DNA from: Dokdonella sp. | GTDB taxonomy: Bacteria > Pseudomonadota > Gammaproteobacteria > Xanthomonadales > Rhodanobacteraceae | Length of the DNA stretch: 64,000 bases | Reading direction: 5' to 3' | NCBI RefSeq assembly: GCF_017744955.1 | Contig: NZ_JAGIAG010000009.1 | Coordinates: 1 to 64,000 of the forward strand | Shown: one piece after another, positions 51,921 to 61,533 of the stretch | Numbering within the stretch: position 1 is the first letter of the stretch | Layout: every line of letters starts with the position of its first letter | Notes under the pieces: generated by a model | Databases searched by the model: none | Told to the model about the DNA's origin: nothing | What the model saw: the letters and a program-made list of their open reading frames with translations, nothing else | Made by a program: the position numbers and the translations under genes

Positions 51921-54329
51921 ATGCACGTCAGCGACATCTCGCCCGACGAGGCGACCGAAGTCCAGTCCTTGCAGCAGGCTTCCGCGGCGGACACCCCCGC
52001 CGCCGCGCCGCTCCCCGCCGGCACCGTCTTCGGCGCCTACGTGATCCGCCGCGTCCTCGGCGAAGGCGGCATGGGCCGTGTCTATCTCGCCGAACAGACG
52101 CGCCCCGTGCGCCGCGAAGTCGCGTTGAAGCTGATCCGCGAGCAGATCGCCAGCCCGCTCGCGCGCGCTTATTTCGAGGTCGAACGCCAGGCGCTGGCGC
52201 AGATGCAGCACCCGGCGATCGCGCAGGTGTTCGACGCCGGTGCCGGCGAGGACGGCCATCTGTATCTGGCGATGGAAGTCGTCGAAGGCGTCTCGATCAC
52301 GCGCTTCTGCCGCGAAGAGCAGCTCTCGCTCGACCAGCGCCTGAGGCTGTTCGCGCTCGTCTGCCGCGGCGTCCAGCATGCGCACCAGAAAGGCATCCTG
52401 CACCGCGACCTGAAACCGGCCAACGTGCTGGTGCGGCGCGTCGACGGCGAGCCGGCGCCGAAGATCATCGACTTCGGCATCGCCGTCGGCAGCGCCGACA
52501 CCGGCATCGACGACTACGCCGGGACCGCCGTCTACATGAGTCCTGAGCAGGCGGCGCCGCAGCAGCGCCCGCTGGACACGCGCAGCGACGTCTACTCGCT
52601 CGGCGTGATGCTGTACGAAGTGCTCACCGACGCCGACGCGGCCGAGCTGACGTCGGCCGCGCACCGCTCGGCACGCGCACCGCAACAGACCCTGCTCGCC
52701 GCGCTCGACGGCGAGGCCGGCGCGCCTTCGGCGGACACGCTGATCGCGGCCACGCGCCACCTGCCGGCCGAGCTGCGCGCGGTGCTGCGCAAGACGCTCG
52801 CGCTCGAACGCAACGACCGCTACGACTCCGCCGCCGCACTGGCCGACGAGCTGGAACGCTTCCGCGAGCGCCGCCCGCTGCAGGCGATGCGGCGCTCGCG
52901 CGGATACCTGCTGCGCAAGTTCGTGCAGCGGCATCGGATCGGCTTCGCCGCCAGCACGCTGGCCGTGCTCGCCCTGCTGCTCGGCAGCGCGCTGGCCGTC
53001 GACGGCCTGGTGCGCGCACGCCGCGCCGCCGCGATCGCCCAGGTCGAGGCGGCCAAGGCGACCCAGGTCGCCGGTTTCGTGCGCGAGATGCTGGCCGGCA
53101 TCGATCCGGACCGCGCGCGCAGCATGGACCGCAGCCTGATGCGCCTGCTGCTCGACTCGGCCGCCGCGCGCGCCGAACGCCAGCTCGGCGCGCAGCCGGC
53201 CGTGCGCGCCGAGATCGAGCGCACGATCGCCGGCAGCTACGCCTCGCTCGGCGAACTCGACCTCGCCGGCAGGCATTACGAAGCGGCGATCGCCGCGAGC
53301 CGCAGCGCGGGCGCTGCGAACGCGCAGGTCGCGCGGCTGATCGTGCGCAACGCGGAGAACATCGACAACCAGGGCAAGCCGCAGGAGGCGCTGCAGGTCG
53401 CGCAGCAGGCGCTGGCGATGGTCGCGGCGCTGCCACCGGACGATCGCGACCGGCTCTTCATCGAGAGCCACCTGGCCGGTATCGAAAGCGACGCCGGCCA
53501 GCTCGAAGCGAGCCACGATCGCTACCTGCGCGTGCTCGAGCGCCAGCGCCGCCTGTTCGGCGAACACGACGAGGACACCCTCGAAAGCGTCGAGGGCCTG
53601 GCCATCACCGCGGCGATGATGGCGCGCTTCGACGAGGCGCGGCCGCTGTACGAAACCCTGGTCGCGCAGCGCCGCGCGCGCTACGGCGACGAGCATTCCA
53701 AGACGCTGTCGGCGATCAACGGCCTGGCCATCCTCGAACTCGAGCAGAAGCGCTTCGCCGAGGCCGAGAAGCTGCTGGCGCCGCAGTTGCCGATCGCCGA
53801 GCGCGTGTTCGGGGCGGAACATCCCACGACCCTGCGCTTCATCAGCAATCTCGGCGGCGCGATCCGCCAGCAAGGCCGCAACGAGGAAGCGCGCCCGTAC
53901 TACGAGCGCGCATTCGCGCTGTCGAGCAAGCTGTCGGGTCCGGCGAGTCCCGGCACCGTCATCGCCGAGAGCAATCTGGCCGCGCTGCTGCGCGACGCCG
54001 GCGAACTGGAGCCGGCCTTGCGCCACGCGCGCGCGGCCGATGCGAACGCCGAGACGGCGTTCGCCGACAATCCGATCCGCGCGATCTTCCGCAAGGAGCT
54101 CGCCACGGTGCTGATCAGCCTGCATCGCTACGCCGACGCCGAGCGCGAACTCGCGCAGGCCTGGGCGACGTTCAGCGCCGCACCCGCGTACGGCCCCGCT
54201 CATCCGCGCGCGCAGGAAGTGGTCGACACCTATGTCGTGCTGTACGCGGCCTGGGGCAAGCCGGACCTCGAAGCCGAATGGAAGGCGCGCAAGACGCCGC
54301 CGGAGACGGCGGCCGGCGGCCCCGGCTGA
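51921..54329 (+). CDS. Ser/Thr protein kinase with transmembrane segment and TPR repeats
   Basis: The 802-residue protein starts at ATG 51921. The kinase domain, about 38-290, has P-loop GEGGMGRVYLAEQ, catalytic Lys in EVALKLI, catalytic loop HRDLKPANVL and DFG in IIDFGIAVG. The activation-segment PE is in YMSPEQA. A single span lies at about 331-349 (FAASTLAVLALLLGSALAV). The periplasmic part holds TPR-like repeats (about 430-790; ARRARYGDEHSKTLSAINGLAILELEQKRFAEAEKLLAPQL). This PknB-like layout is common in Xanthomonadales and Myxococcales. Its start is 288 bp from the divergent FHA-GGDEF gene, a plausible partner. Confidence 0.92.
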   Translation: MHVSDISPDEATEVQSLQQASAADTPAAAPLPAGTVFGAYVIRRVLGEGGMGRVYLAEQTRPVRREVALKLIREQIASPLARAYFEVERQALAQMQHPAIAQVFDAGAGEDGHLYLAMEVVEGVSITRFCREEQLSLDQRLRLFALVCRGVQHAHQKGILHRDLKPANVLVRRVDGEPAPKIIDFGIAVGSADTGIDDYAGTAVYMSPEQAAPQQRPLDTRSDVYSLGVMLYEVLTDADAAELTSAAHRSARAPQQTLLAALDGEAGAPSADTLIAATRHLPAELRAVLRKTLALERNDRYDSAAALADELERFRERRPLQAMRRSRGYLLRKFVQRHRIGFAASTLAVLALLLGSALAVDGLVRARRAAAIAQVEAAKATQVAGFVREMLAGIDPDRARSMDRSLMRLLLDSAAARAERQLGAQPAVRAEIERTIAGSYASLGELDLAGRHYEAAIAASRSAGAANAQVARLIVRNAENIDNQGKPQEALQVAQQALAMVAALPPDDRDRLFIESHLAGIESDAGQLEASHDRYLRVLERQRRLFGEHDEDTLESVEGLAITAAMMARFDEARPLYETLVAQRRARYGDEHSKTLSAINGLAILELEQKRFAEAEKLLAPQLPIAERVFGAEHPTTLRFISNLGGAIRQQGRNEEARPYYERAFALSSKLSGPASPGTVIAESNLAALLRDAGELEPALRHARAADANAETAFADNPIRAIFRKELATVLISLHRYADAERELAQAWATFSAAPAYGPAHPRAQEVVDTYVVLYAAWGKPDLEAEWKARKTPPETAAGGPG

Positions 54330-54414
54330 ACGAAGCGCGGCGCGACGCGCACCTCTGGCACTGCGGGAAGTCCGCCTGGGGAAGATCGCGGACGATCGCC
54401 CGCTTGCCGCGCGC

Positions 54415-54444
54415 CCGGATTCGCGGCGCTCGCCGCGAATCCGG
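54415..54444. terminator. Strong hairpin between convergent kinase and DUF2884 genes
   Basis: CCGGATTCGCGGC and GCCGCGAATCCGG form a 13-bp perfect stem with a 4-base loop. No T run follows on either strand, so termination is plausible but unproven. Confidence 0.55.
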
Positions 54445-54466
54445 CTGCGGAGATCGCTCTTCCCAC

Positions 54467-55228
54467 TCAGTGCTCGACGCGCACCAGCTCCAGCCGCCTT
54501 CCGTCGTCGAGACGCACGTCGAGCTCGGATTCGATCCGGGCCAGCGCGCGCAGGCGCGGGCAGAGGCCTTCGGCGCGGCGTTCGAGGTCCTTGCTGCGGC
54601 GCTCGACCGCGCGTTCGACCTTGGCCTCGAGCGCGTTCGCGCGCGCTTCCAGTTCGGCCGCGGCCTTTTCGTCGCCGCTGAACGCGACCGCGATCGCCTG
54701 ACCGGCGACGTTGCCGGCGATCTCGCCGACCAGGGTGCCGGCGATGCTCTCGGCGAGACGATCGACGTCGCCGTCGCTCCAGGCGTCGAAGCGGTCGTTG
54801 TCGGCGAGGCGCCGGTCGAGTTCGCGCCCGGCCCGCGCCAGGCGTTCGGCGCTGGCGCGCGCGGCCTGCGGATCCCTGGCGAACGCGGCGGAGACTTCGG
54901 TGACCGCGTCGAGCGCGATCGCGATCGCCTCGCGGGCGATTCCCTTCACTTCCGGCACGGTGTCGCGCACGCCGCGCTCGATCTCGATCAGGCGCCGGCG
55001 ATCGGCCGCGTCGACGTCGACGCGCCGACCGTCCACGCGCAGCGTGCCGTCGGCGACGACCACACTCGCCGGCGTGCCGTGCTCGCGCTTGAACTCGAGG
55101 CGGTCGGCGTCGACGGTCAGCGAATAGTCGCTGTGCAGGTTGCAGTCGGAACCGCGGACGTCGATGCCGGCGTGCGCGGCGGTGGCGCCGGCGAGACCCA
55201 GCGCGGCGGCGAGAAACAGACGGTGCAT
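54467..55228 (-). CDS. DUF2884 (YggN-like) exported protein
   Basis: The ATG at 55228 has a perfect AGGAGG 8 nt upstream, giving 253 residues. A signal peptide (LFLAAALGLAGATAAHAG) is followed by the DUF2884 core. The N-terminal CNLHSDYSLTVDADRLEFKRE and RTGTLRVDGRRVDVDAADRRRL-like strands are followed by a long Ala/Arg/Glu-rich helical region (about 130-235), probably coiled coil. It is periplasmic, function unknown. Confidence 0.8.
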   Translation of the reverse strand: MHRLFLAAALGLAGATAAHAGIDVRGSDCNLHSDYSLTVDADRLEFKREHGTPASVVVADGTLRVDGRRVDVDAADRRRLIEIERGVRDTVPEVKGIAREAIAIALDAVTEVSAAFARDPQAARASAERLARAGRELDRRLADNDRFDAWSDGDVDRLAESIAGTLVGEIAGNVAGQAIAVAFSGDEKAAAELEARANALEAKVERAVERRSKDLERRAEGLCPRLRALARIESELDVRLDDGRRLELVRVEH

Positions 55229-55340
55229 GGCGATCCTCCTCTCGAATGCTTCGCTTCGATGCGGAGGATCGCGCGGCGGTTTAAACGGCACGCGTGCCGG
55301 GCGTCACCCAACGCACGGCACGGTGCCGGAAGTCACGACG

Positions 55341-56042
55341 TCACTGACGGTCGTTCGGCGCGATCAGCGCGCGATAGGCCAGGCCGCCGAGCGCGCCGCC
55401 GACGATCGGAGCGAGCCAGAACAGCCACAGCTGCGACAGCGCGCCGGTGCTGGCGAATAGCGCGACGCCGGTCGAGCGCGCCGGATTCACCGACGTATTG
55501 GTGACCGGGATGCTGATCAGGTGGATCAGGGTCAGCGCGAAGCCGATCGCGATCGGCGCGAAGCCGGTCGGCGCGCGGCCGTGCGTGGAACCCATGATGA
55601 TGAAGACGAAGAAGAACGTCAGCACGACTTCGCAGATCAGCGCGGCCTGCAGCGAATAGCCGCCCGGCGACAGCTCGCCGTAGCCGTTGGAGGCGAAGCC
55701 GCCGACCTCGAAGCCCGGTTTGCCGCTGGCGATCAGGTACAGAACGCCCGCGGCGGCGATCGCGCCGATCACCTGGGCGATGATGTACGGGATCAGGTCA
55801 CTGGCGGGAAAGCGTCCGCCGGCGACCAGGCCGACCGACACGGCCGGATTGAAATGACCGCCCGAAACATGGCCCACCGCGTAGGCCATCGTCAGCACCG
55901 TCAGGCCGAAGGCGAGCGCGACGCCGGCGAAGCCGATGCCGAGCGTCGGCACCGCTGCCGCCAGCACGGCGCTGCCGCAGCCGCCGAGCACGAGCCAGAA
56001 CGTACCGAAGAATTCCGCACCCAATCGTTTGCCCATCGACAT
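55341..56042 (-). CDS. aqpZ: Aquaporin Z
   Basis: This water channel of the inner membrane has 233 residues and six spans, with the two half-helix motifs HFNPAVS and SVNPARS. Selectivity-filter residues expected for AqpZ (F, H, T/C, R) are compatible with FGTFWLV at the start and NTSVNPARS. It may help osmotic balance with MscS and OpgGHD in the same region. ATG 56042 has GGAG 9 nt upstream; ATG 56036 is also possible. Confidence 0.95.
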   Translation of the reverse strand: MSMGKRLGAEFFGTFWLVLGGCGSAVLAAAVPTLGIGFAGVALAFGLTVLTMAYAVGHVSGGHFNPAVSVGLVAGGRFPASDLIPYIIAQVIGAIAAAGVLYLIASGKPGFEVGGFASNGYGELSPGGYSLQAALICEVVLTFFFVFIIMGSTHGRAPTGFAPIAIGFALTLIHLISIPVTNTSVNPARSTGVALFASTGALSQLWLFWLAPIVGGALGGLAYRALIAPNDRQ

Positions 56043-56273
56043 CGTCTCATCTCCCGTTGATCAGTTAGGAACGCAAGCGACGCGGCGGCGCCCGCCCCTG
56101 GCGGCTGCCGCGTGCGCCGCATCCTACGTCGAGCGCGCGGCAAGCGTGCGTGAACAACGCAACAAACGGTCACGGCGCACGGCGCCGGGCACGGCCGCCC
56201 GGACGCGCGCGGCATTGGTGTTCGCGCCGGATCGGGCGGACAATGCCCTCCCCTCCGGATCGCGAGGTGCGTC

Positions 56274-56546
56274 ATGCCGAAGTACGTGATCGAACGCGAC
56301 ATCCCCGGCGCGGGCCGCCTGACGGCGCAGGAGCTGCAAGCGATTTCGCAGAAGTCCTGCGGCGTGCTGCGCGACATGGGCCCGCAGGTGCAGTGGCTGC
56401 AGAGCTACGTCACCGACGACAAGATCTACTGCGTCTACATCGCGCCGGACGAAGCCAGCGTGCGCGAGCACGCGGCGCAGGGCGGCTTTCCGGCGAACAG
56501 CGTCGCACGCGTGCGCGCGGTGATCGATCCGACCACGTCGGAATAG
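56274..56546 (+). CDS. DUF4242 small protein
   Basis: The 90-residue protein begins PKYVIERDIPGAGRLTAQELQAISQKS and contains DDKIYCVYIAPDEASVREHAAQGGFP. This is the ferredoxin-like DUF4242 family; one relative, SCO4226, binds nickel. His in REHA and the Cys residues could bind metal. It is cytosolic. It is convergent with the VIT-family transporter gene with a 2-bp gap. Confidence 0.85.
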   Translation: MPKYVIERDIPGAGRLTAQELQAISQKSCGVLRDMGPQVQWLQSYVTDDKIYCVYIAPDEASVREHAAQGGFPANSVARVRAVIDPTTSE

Positions 56547-56548
56547 CG

Positions 56549-57238
56549 TCAGGCTTCGAACAGCCGGCCGATGACGGCGGTGGCCGCCATCGCCAGCGCG
56601 CTCCAGAAGACCACGCGCAGTGCGCCGGGCAGCATCGGCGCGCCGCCCGCGCGCGCGGCGGTGGCGCCGAGCGCGGCCAGCGCGACCAGGCACGCAGCCA
56701 TCACCGTCACGGCGAGGCCCTGCAGCGGTGCCAGCGCGACGACCAGCAGCGGCAACGCGGCGCCGCTGGCGAATGCCGCCGCCGAAGCGCCGGCGGCCTG
56801 CAGCGGACGAGCGCGCAGCTCGTGCGTGATGCCGAGCTCGTCGCGCGCGTGCGCGCCGAGCGCATCGTGCGCGGTCAACTGCTCGGCGACGCGATGGGCG
56901 AGCTCGGCGTCGAGCCCGCGCCTGACGTAGATGCCGGCCAGCTCGCGCAGTTCGCCTTCCGGGTATTGCCGGAGCTCGTGCCGCTCGATCGCCAGGTCCG
57001 CCTTCTCCGTGTCCGCCTGCGAGCTGACCGAGACGAACTCGCCGGCGGCCATCGACAACGCGCCGCCGACCAGCCCGGCAACGCCGGCGAGCAGGATGCT
57101 GTGCCGCTCCGAGCCGGCGGCGGCGAAGCCGACGATCAGGCTGGCGGTCGAGACGACGCCGTCGTTGGCACCGAGCACGGCGGCGCGCAGCCAGCCGACG
57201 CGATTGGAACGATGAACCTCGCCTTGATGCCTCGGCAT
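56549..57238 (-). CDS. VIT1/CCC1-family iron/manganese transporter
   Basis: The 229-residue membrane protein has the family N-terminus RAAVLGANDGVVSTASLIVGFAAAG. MAAGEFVSVSSQADTEKADLAIER, the metal-binding membrane-interface region, follows. Further spans lie at about 155-172, 178-196 and 205-225. VIT proteins move Fe(II) or Mn(II) out of the cytosol. The gene ends 2 bp from the DUF4242 stop. Confidence 0.88.
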   Translation of the reverse strand: MPRHQGEVHRSNRVGWLRAAVLGANDGVVSTASLIVGFAAAGSERHSILLAGVAGLVGGALSMAAGEFVSVSSQADTEKADLAIERHELRQYPEGELRELAGIYVRRGLDAELAHRVAEQLTAHDALGAHARDELGITHELRARPLQAAGASAAAFASGAALPLLVVALAPLQGLAVTVMAACLVALAALGATAARAGGAPMLPGALRVVFWSALAMAATAVIGRLFEA

Positions 57239-57348
57239 GCGATTTCCCGGCGGTTTTCCTGACTGGAGTCACACTCGGTCGCGCCCACTTTGCGCGATGT
57301 GAACATCTGGAATCGTAGCATCCGGATTCCGCCCGTGATCGAGCACCG

Positions 57349-58878
57349 ATGCCGCCCCGTCCTGCGTCTCCCGCATTGCTGTGCCTGCTGTTCGCGTTCT
57401 GCGCGACGGGCGCGCTGCACGCGAGCGCCGCGGGCTTCGGCTTGAAGGACGTCGACGCATTGGCCAAGCAGCGCGCCGCGGCAGCGTTCACCAATCCGGA
57501 TGCGAACCTCCCGCCCGAACTGCAACGCCTCGACCACGACCGCTACCAGGCGATCGCCTTCAAGCCCGACACCGCGCTGTGGCACGGCGCCAAGCCGCCG
57601 CTGCCGTTCACGCTGGCGTTCTTTCCGCAGGGCTGGGCGTTCGACCGGCCGGTCGGCCTGCACGAGATCACGCCGCGCGGCGTGCACGATCTCGCCTTCG
57701 ATCCCGCGCAGTTCGACTTCGGCGCGGCGAAGGTCGATCCTTCCGCGATACAGGGCCTCGGCTACGCCGGCTTCCGCGCGACCACCGCCTTGAACCTGCC
57801 GGGACAGAGCGACGAATTCGTCTCGTTCCTCGGCGCGAGCTATTTCCGCGCGATCGGCAAGGGCCAGCTGTACGGCCTTTCCGCGCGCGGGCTGGCGATC
57901 GACACCGCGCAGGCCTCGGGCGAGGAGTTTCCGCGCTTCGTCGAATTCTGGATCGAGCGGCCGAAGCCGAACGCCGGGCAGCTCGTCGTCTACGGCCTGC
58001 TCGATTCGCCGCGCGCGAGCGGCGCGTACCGCTTCGCGATCCAGCCCGGCGTCGACACCGTGGTCGAGGTCGAGGCGCGCATCTACCTGCGCGACAAGGT
58101 CGACAAGCTCGGCCTCGCGCCGCTGACCAGCATGTATCTGCGCGGCGCCAACCAGCGCACGCCGAGCGGCGAGGACTACCGGCCCGAAGTCCACGATTCC
58201 GACGGACTGTCGGTGCAGTCCGACGGCGGCGAGTGGATCTGGCGGCCGCTGCTCAATCCCAAGCGCCTGCTGGTCACCTCCTTCGCGCAAACCCATCCGC
58301 GCGGCTTCGGCCTGATGCAGCGCGCGCGCGGCTTCGATCGCTACGAAGATCTGCAGACGCGCTACGACCTGCATCCGAGCGCATGGGTCGAGCCGATCGG
58401 CGACTGGGGCGCAGGGCGCGTCGAACTGGTGATGATCCCGGCCCAGGACGAAACCAACGACAACATCGTCGCCTACTGGGTACCGGCGACGACGCCCGCG
58501 CTGCAGCAGCCGCTCGCGCTGAAGTATCGCGTGCACTGGCAGAAGGATCAGGAGACGCAGCCGCCGTTCGCCCGCGTCGTGCAGACGCGCCAGGGCACGC
58601 GCAGCGCGCGCAACGACGAACACTCGATCGGCTTCGCGATCGATTTCGCCGGGCCGCTCGACGGCGACGGCGACGGCGAGGTCGAGGCGGTGGTCGGTGC
58701 GGACGCCAACGCGCAGGCGCTGCAGCACAGCCTGAAGCCGAGCGCGGACGGCGCAGGCTGGCGCCTCAGCCTGCGCCTGAAGCGCAACGACGACGCCAAG
58801 CCGGTCGAGTTGCGCGCCTATCTCAAGCGCGGCGCGGCGGTATCGGAAACATGGAGCTACGTGCTGCCGCCGAACTGA
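57349..58878 (+). CDS. opgG: Periplasmic glucan biosynthesis protein OpgG
   Basis: OpgG completes branching of osmoregulated periplasmic glucans in the periplasm. The 509-residue protein has a Sec signal (ALLCLLFAFCATGALHASAAG). The core matches the MdoG family: LGYAGFRATTALN, FLGASYFRAIGKGQLYGLSARGLAIDT, MYLRGANQRT, VHDSDGLSVQ and GEWIWRPLLNP. It is 45% or so alike by eye to the paralogue at 61534, which has a Tat-like signal. Its end overlaps opgH by 28 bp. Confidence 0.9.
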   Translation: MPPRPASPALLCLLFAFCATGALHASAAGFGLKDVDALAKQRAAAAFTNPDANLPPELQRLDHDRYQAIAFKPDTALWHGAKPPLPFTLAFFPQGWAFDRPVGLHEITPRGVHDLAFDPAQFDFGAAKVDPSAIQGLGYAGFRATTALNLPGQSDEFVSFLGASYFRAIGKGQLYGLSARGLAIDTAQASGEEFPRFVEFWIERPKPNAGQLVVYGLLDSPRASGAYRFAIQPGVDTVVEVEARIYLRDKVDKLGLAPLTSMYLRGANQRTPSGEDYRPEVHDSDGLSVQSDGGEWIWRPLLNPKRLLVTSFAQTHPRGFGLMQRARGFDRYEDLQTRYDLHPSAWVEPIGDWGAGRVELVMIPAQDETNDNIVAYWVPATTPALQQPLALKYRVHWQKDQETQPPFARVVQTRQGTRSARNDEHSIGFAIDFAGPLDGDGDGEVEAVVGADANAQALQHSLKPSADGAGWRLSLRLKRNDDAKPVELRAYLKRGAAVSETWSYVLPPN

Positions 58879-61355
58879 AGCGGCGCGCATCCGCCGGCGC
58901 GGATGTCTGCAGCCGCTATCTCGCCCGCCTCGGCCTGAAGCCGGGGCGGCGCGAATCGCTGCAGCAGGTCTGCGCCGAGGCCGGGGACGCGGACAATGCG
59001 ATGGCGCGGCTGCACGCCGCCCTCGCCGAGGACGCGGCGATCGACGCGAATCCGGCGCAGGCGTCGTTGAACGCGCGGCTCCAGCTCGCCGGCGCGTTCG
59101 AAGGTCCGGCCGCGGTCGTCGCCGACGATCCGCGCCGCGGCCTGCGCCTGCTGTCGGCGCCGCCGCTGCATCGCGCCTCGATGACGCCGGGCCTGTGGCC
59201 GCCGCCGGGACTGATCCGGCTGCCGTCGTGGCTGCGACGCCGGCGTGCGCCGACATCGCCACGCGACGACGGCGAAGTGCCGCCGCCGGCCGACTGGCAG
59301 CGCGCGGCCACCGTGCGCCGCGTGCTGCTGCTCGGCATGGTGCTGGCGCAGTCGTACTTCGCCACCAGCGCGATGGTCGGCGTGCTGCCGTATCACGGCA
59401 CCAAGCCGATGGAGATGGCGGTACTGGTCCTGTTCGCGATCCTGATCGGCTGGGTCTCGGCGGGCTTCTGGACCGCGCTGGCCGGCTTCGTGCTGCTGGT
59501 GCGCGGCCACGACCGCTACGCGATCTCGGCCAGGCATCTGGCCGGCGCGCCGCTGCCGCCCGAGGCGCGCACCGCGATCGTGATGCCGATCTGCAACGAG
59601 GACGTCGCGCGCGTGTTCGCCGGCCTGCGCGCGACCTGCGCGTCGCTGGCGCAGACCGGCGAGATCGAGCGCTTCGATTTCTTCGTGCTCAGCGATTCCA
59701 GCGACGCCGACATCCGCGTCGCCGAACGCGAGGCCTGGCTCGACCTGCAAGCCTCGCTGCCGACCGGCCGCGTCTACTACCGGCGACGGCAGCATCGCAT
59801 CAAGCGCAAGAGCGGCAACGTCGCCGACTTCTGCCGGCGCTGGGGCCGCGACTACCGCTACATGGTCGTGCTCGACGCCGACAGCGTGATGAGCGGCAAC
59901 TGCCTGGTCGAGCTCGTGCGCCTGATGGAAGCGAACCCGAACGCCGGCATCGTGCAGACCGCGCCGCGCGCGGCCGGCCGCGAGACGCTGTACTCGCGCA
60001 TCCAGCAGTTCGCCACGCGCGTGTACGGCCCGCTGTTCGTCACCGGCCTGCATTTCTGGCAGCTCGGCGAATCGCACTATTGGGGCCACAACGCGATCAT
60101 CCGCGTCGCGCCGTTCATGCGTCACTGCGCGCTCGGCCGCCTACCCGGCGGCGGCGAGATCCTTTCGCACGACTTCGTCGAGGCCGCGCTGATGCGCCGC
60201 GCCGGCTGGGCGGTGTGGATCGCCTACGAGCTGTCCGGCAGCTACGAGGAGATGCCGCCGAACCTGCTCGACGAGCTGAAGCGCGACCGCCGCTGGTGCC
60301 AGGGCAACCTGATCAATTCGCGCCTGTTCTTCGCGCAGGGCCTGCACCCCGCGCATCGCGCCGTGTTCGTGACCGGCGTGATGGCCTATCTGTCGGCGCC
60401 GTTGTGGTTCGGCTTCCTGCTGCTGTCGACCGTGCTGCTGGCGATCCACACCTTGTCCGAACCGACCTACTTCACCGCGCCGAACCAGCTATTCCCCCTT
60501 TGGCCGGAATGGCATCCGGCGCGCGCGATCGGCCTGTTCGGCGCGACCGCGACCTTGCTGTTCCTGCCGAAGATCCTCAGCGTCGCGCTGATCGCGCTGA
60601 AGGACGCCAAGCCGTTCGGCGGTACGCTGCGGCTGGCGGCGAGCGTGCTGCTGGAGATCGTGTTCTCCGCGTGGCTCGCGCCGATCCGCATGCTGTTCCA
60701 CACCAAGTTCATCGGCGCGGCGCTGGTCGGCTGGGCGGTGCACTGGAAGTCGCCGCCGCGCGACGACGCGCAGACCACCTGGCGCGAAGCCTGCGTGCGC
60801 CACGGCGGCCAGACCGTGCTCGGCCTGGCCTGGCTCGGCCTGGTGTACTGGCTCAATCCCGCGTACCTGTGGTGGCTGCTGCCGGTCGCCGGAGCGATGG
60901 CGCTGTCGATCCCGATCTCGGTGTACTCCAGCCGCGTCACGCTCGGCCGTCGCGCGCGTTCGGCGCGCCTGTTCCTGATTCCGGAGGAATCGCATCCGCC
61001 GCGCGTGCTGCGCCGCATGCGCCGCTACCTGCAGCACGCCGCGTCGACGCCGCGCTTCGTCGACGCGGTGGTCGACCCGCTGCGCAACGCGATCGCCTGC
61101 GCCGCCGACGTCGCTCGCACCGAGCATTCCGAAGCGGTGCAGCGCGCGCATGCGGAGGTCGTCGCGCGCGCACTGCGCGACGGCCCGGCGGCGCTCGACG
61201 AAAACGACCGTAACGCCCTGCTGCGCGACGCGCAGGCGTTGTCGCGCCTGCATTTCTCGGTGTGGTCCTCGCCCGAGGCGCACCCGGACTGGCTCGAGGC
61301 GCCGCTGGCGCCGCCGCCGCGGCGCAAGGCGCGGGGCGAAACGGCGAGGCCGTGA
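58851..61355 (+). CDS. opgH: Membrane glucosyltransferase OpgH
   Basis: OpgH polymerises the beta-1,2-glucan backbone from UDP-glucose across the inner membrane. The start ATG 58851 lies within the opgG end, with GGAAAC before it, giving 834 residues. Spans flank a large GT2 catalytic domain with PICNEDVARVF, the catalytic DAD in MVVLDADSVMSG, LSHDFVEAALMRRAG and RRWCQGN, matching (Q/R)xxRW of processive synthases. An N-terminal cytosolic extension of about 140 residues precedes the first span. Length fits E. coli OpgH (847). Confidence 0.94.
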   Translation: MELRAAAELKRRASAGADVCSRYLARLGLKPGRRESLQQVCAEAGDADNAMARLHAALAEDAAIDANPAQASLNARLQLAGAFEGPAAVVADDPRRGLRLLSAPPLHRASMTPGLWPPPGLIRLPSWLRRRRAPTSPRDDGEVPPPADWQRAATVRRVLLLGMVLAQSYFATSAMVGVLPYHGTKPMEMAVLVLFAILIGWVSAGFWTALAGFVLLVRGHDRYAISARHLAGAPLPPEARTAIVMPICNEDVARVFAGLRATCASLAQTGEIERFDFFVLSDSSDADIRVAEREAWLDLQASLPTGRVYYRRRQHRIKRKSGNVADFCRRWGRDYRYMVVLDADSVMSGNCLVELVRLMEANPNAGIVQTAPRAAGRETLYSRIQQFATRVYGPLFVTGLHFWQLGESHYWGHNAIIRVAPFMRHCALGRLPGGGEILSHDFVEAALMRRAGWAVWIAYELSGSYEEMPPNLLDELKRDRRWCQGNLINSRLFFAQGLHPAHRAVFVTGVMAYLSAPLWFGFLLLSTVLLAIHTLSEPTYFTAPNQLFPLWPEWHPARAIGLFGATATLLFLPKILSVALIALKDAKPFGGTLRLAASVLLEIVFSAWLAPIRMLFHTKFIGAALVGWAVHWKSPPRDDAQTTWREACVRHGGQTVLGLAWLGLVYWLNPAYLWWLLPVAGAMALSIPISVYSSRVTLGRRARSARLFLIPEESHPPRVLRRMRRYLQHAASTPRFVDAVVDPLRNAIACAADVARTEHSEAVQRAHAEVVARALRDGPAALDENDRNALLRDAQALSRLHFSVWSSPEAHPDWLEAPLAPPPRRKARGETARP

Positions 61356-61533
61356 TGGCGCTCCTTCTCCCGTGTGCGCGAGAAGGCGGACGGGGCGACG
61401 GAACGCACTGCGCCGACTTGCCCCGTCCGCCGCGCTGCGCGCGTCGGCCTCCCCCGCAAGCGGCGGAGACGAGCCCGCATGACTCGACGTGTGCGCATCG
61501 AGACAAAGCATTCGAACGCCTCCAGGAGCCCGC

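Noticed and set aside
57381..58850. Open frame continuing upstream of opgH through opgG
   Set aside because: The upstream part is a low-complexity Arg-rich shadow of opgG. The OpgH family begins near the ATG at 58851.
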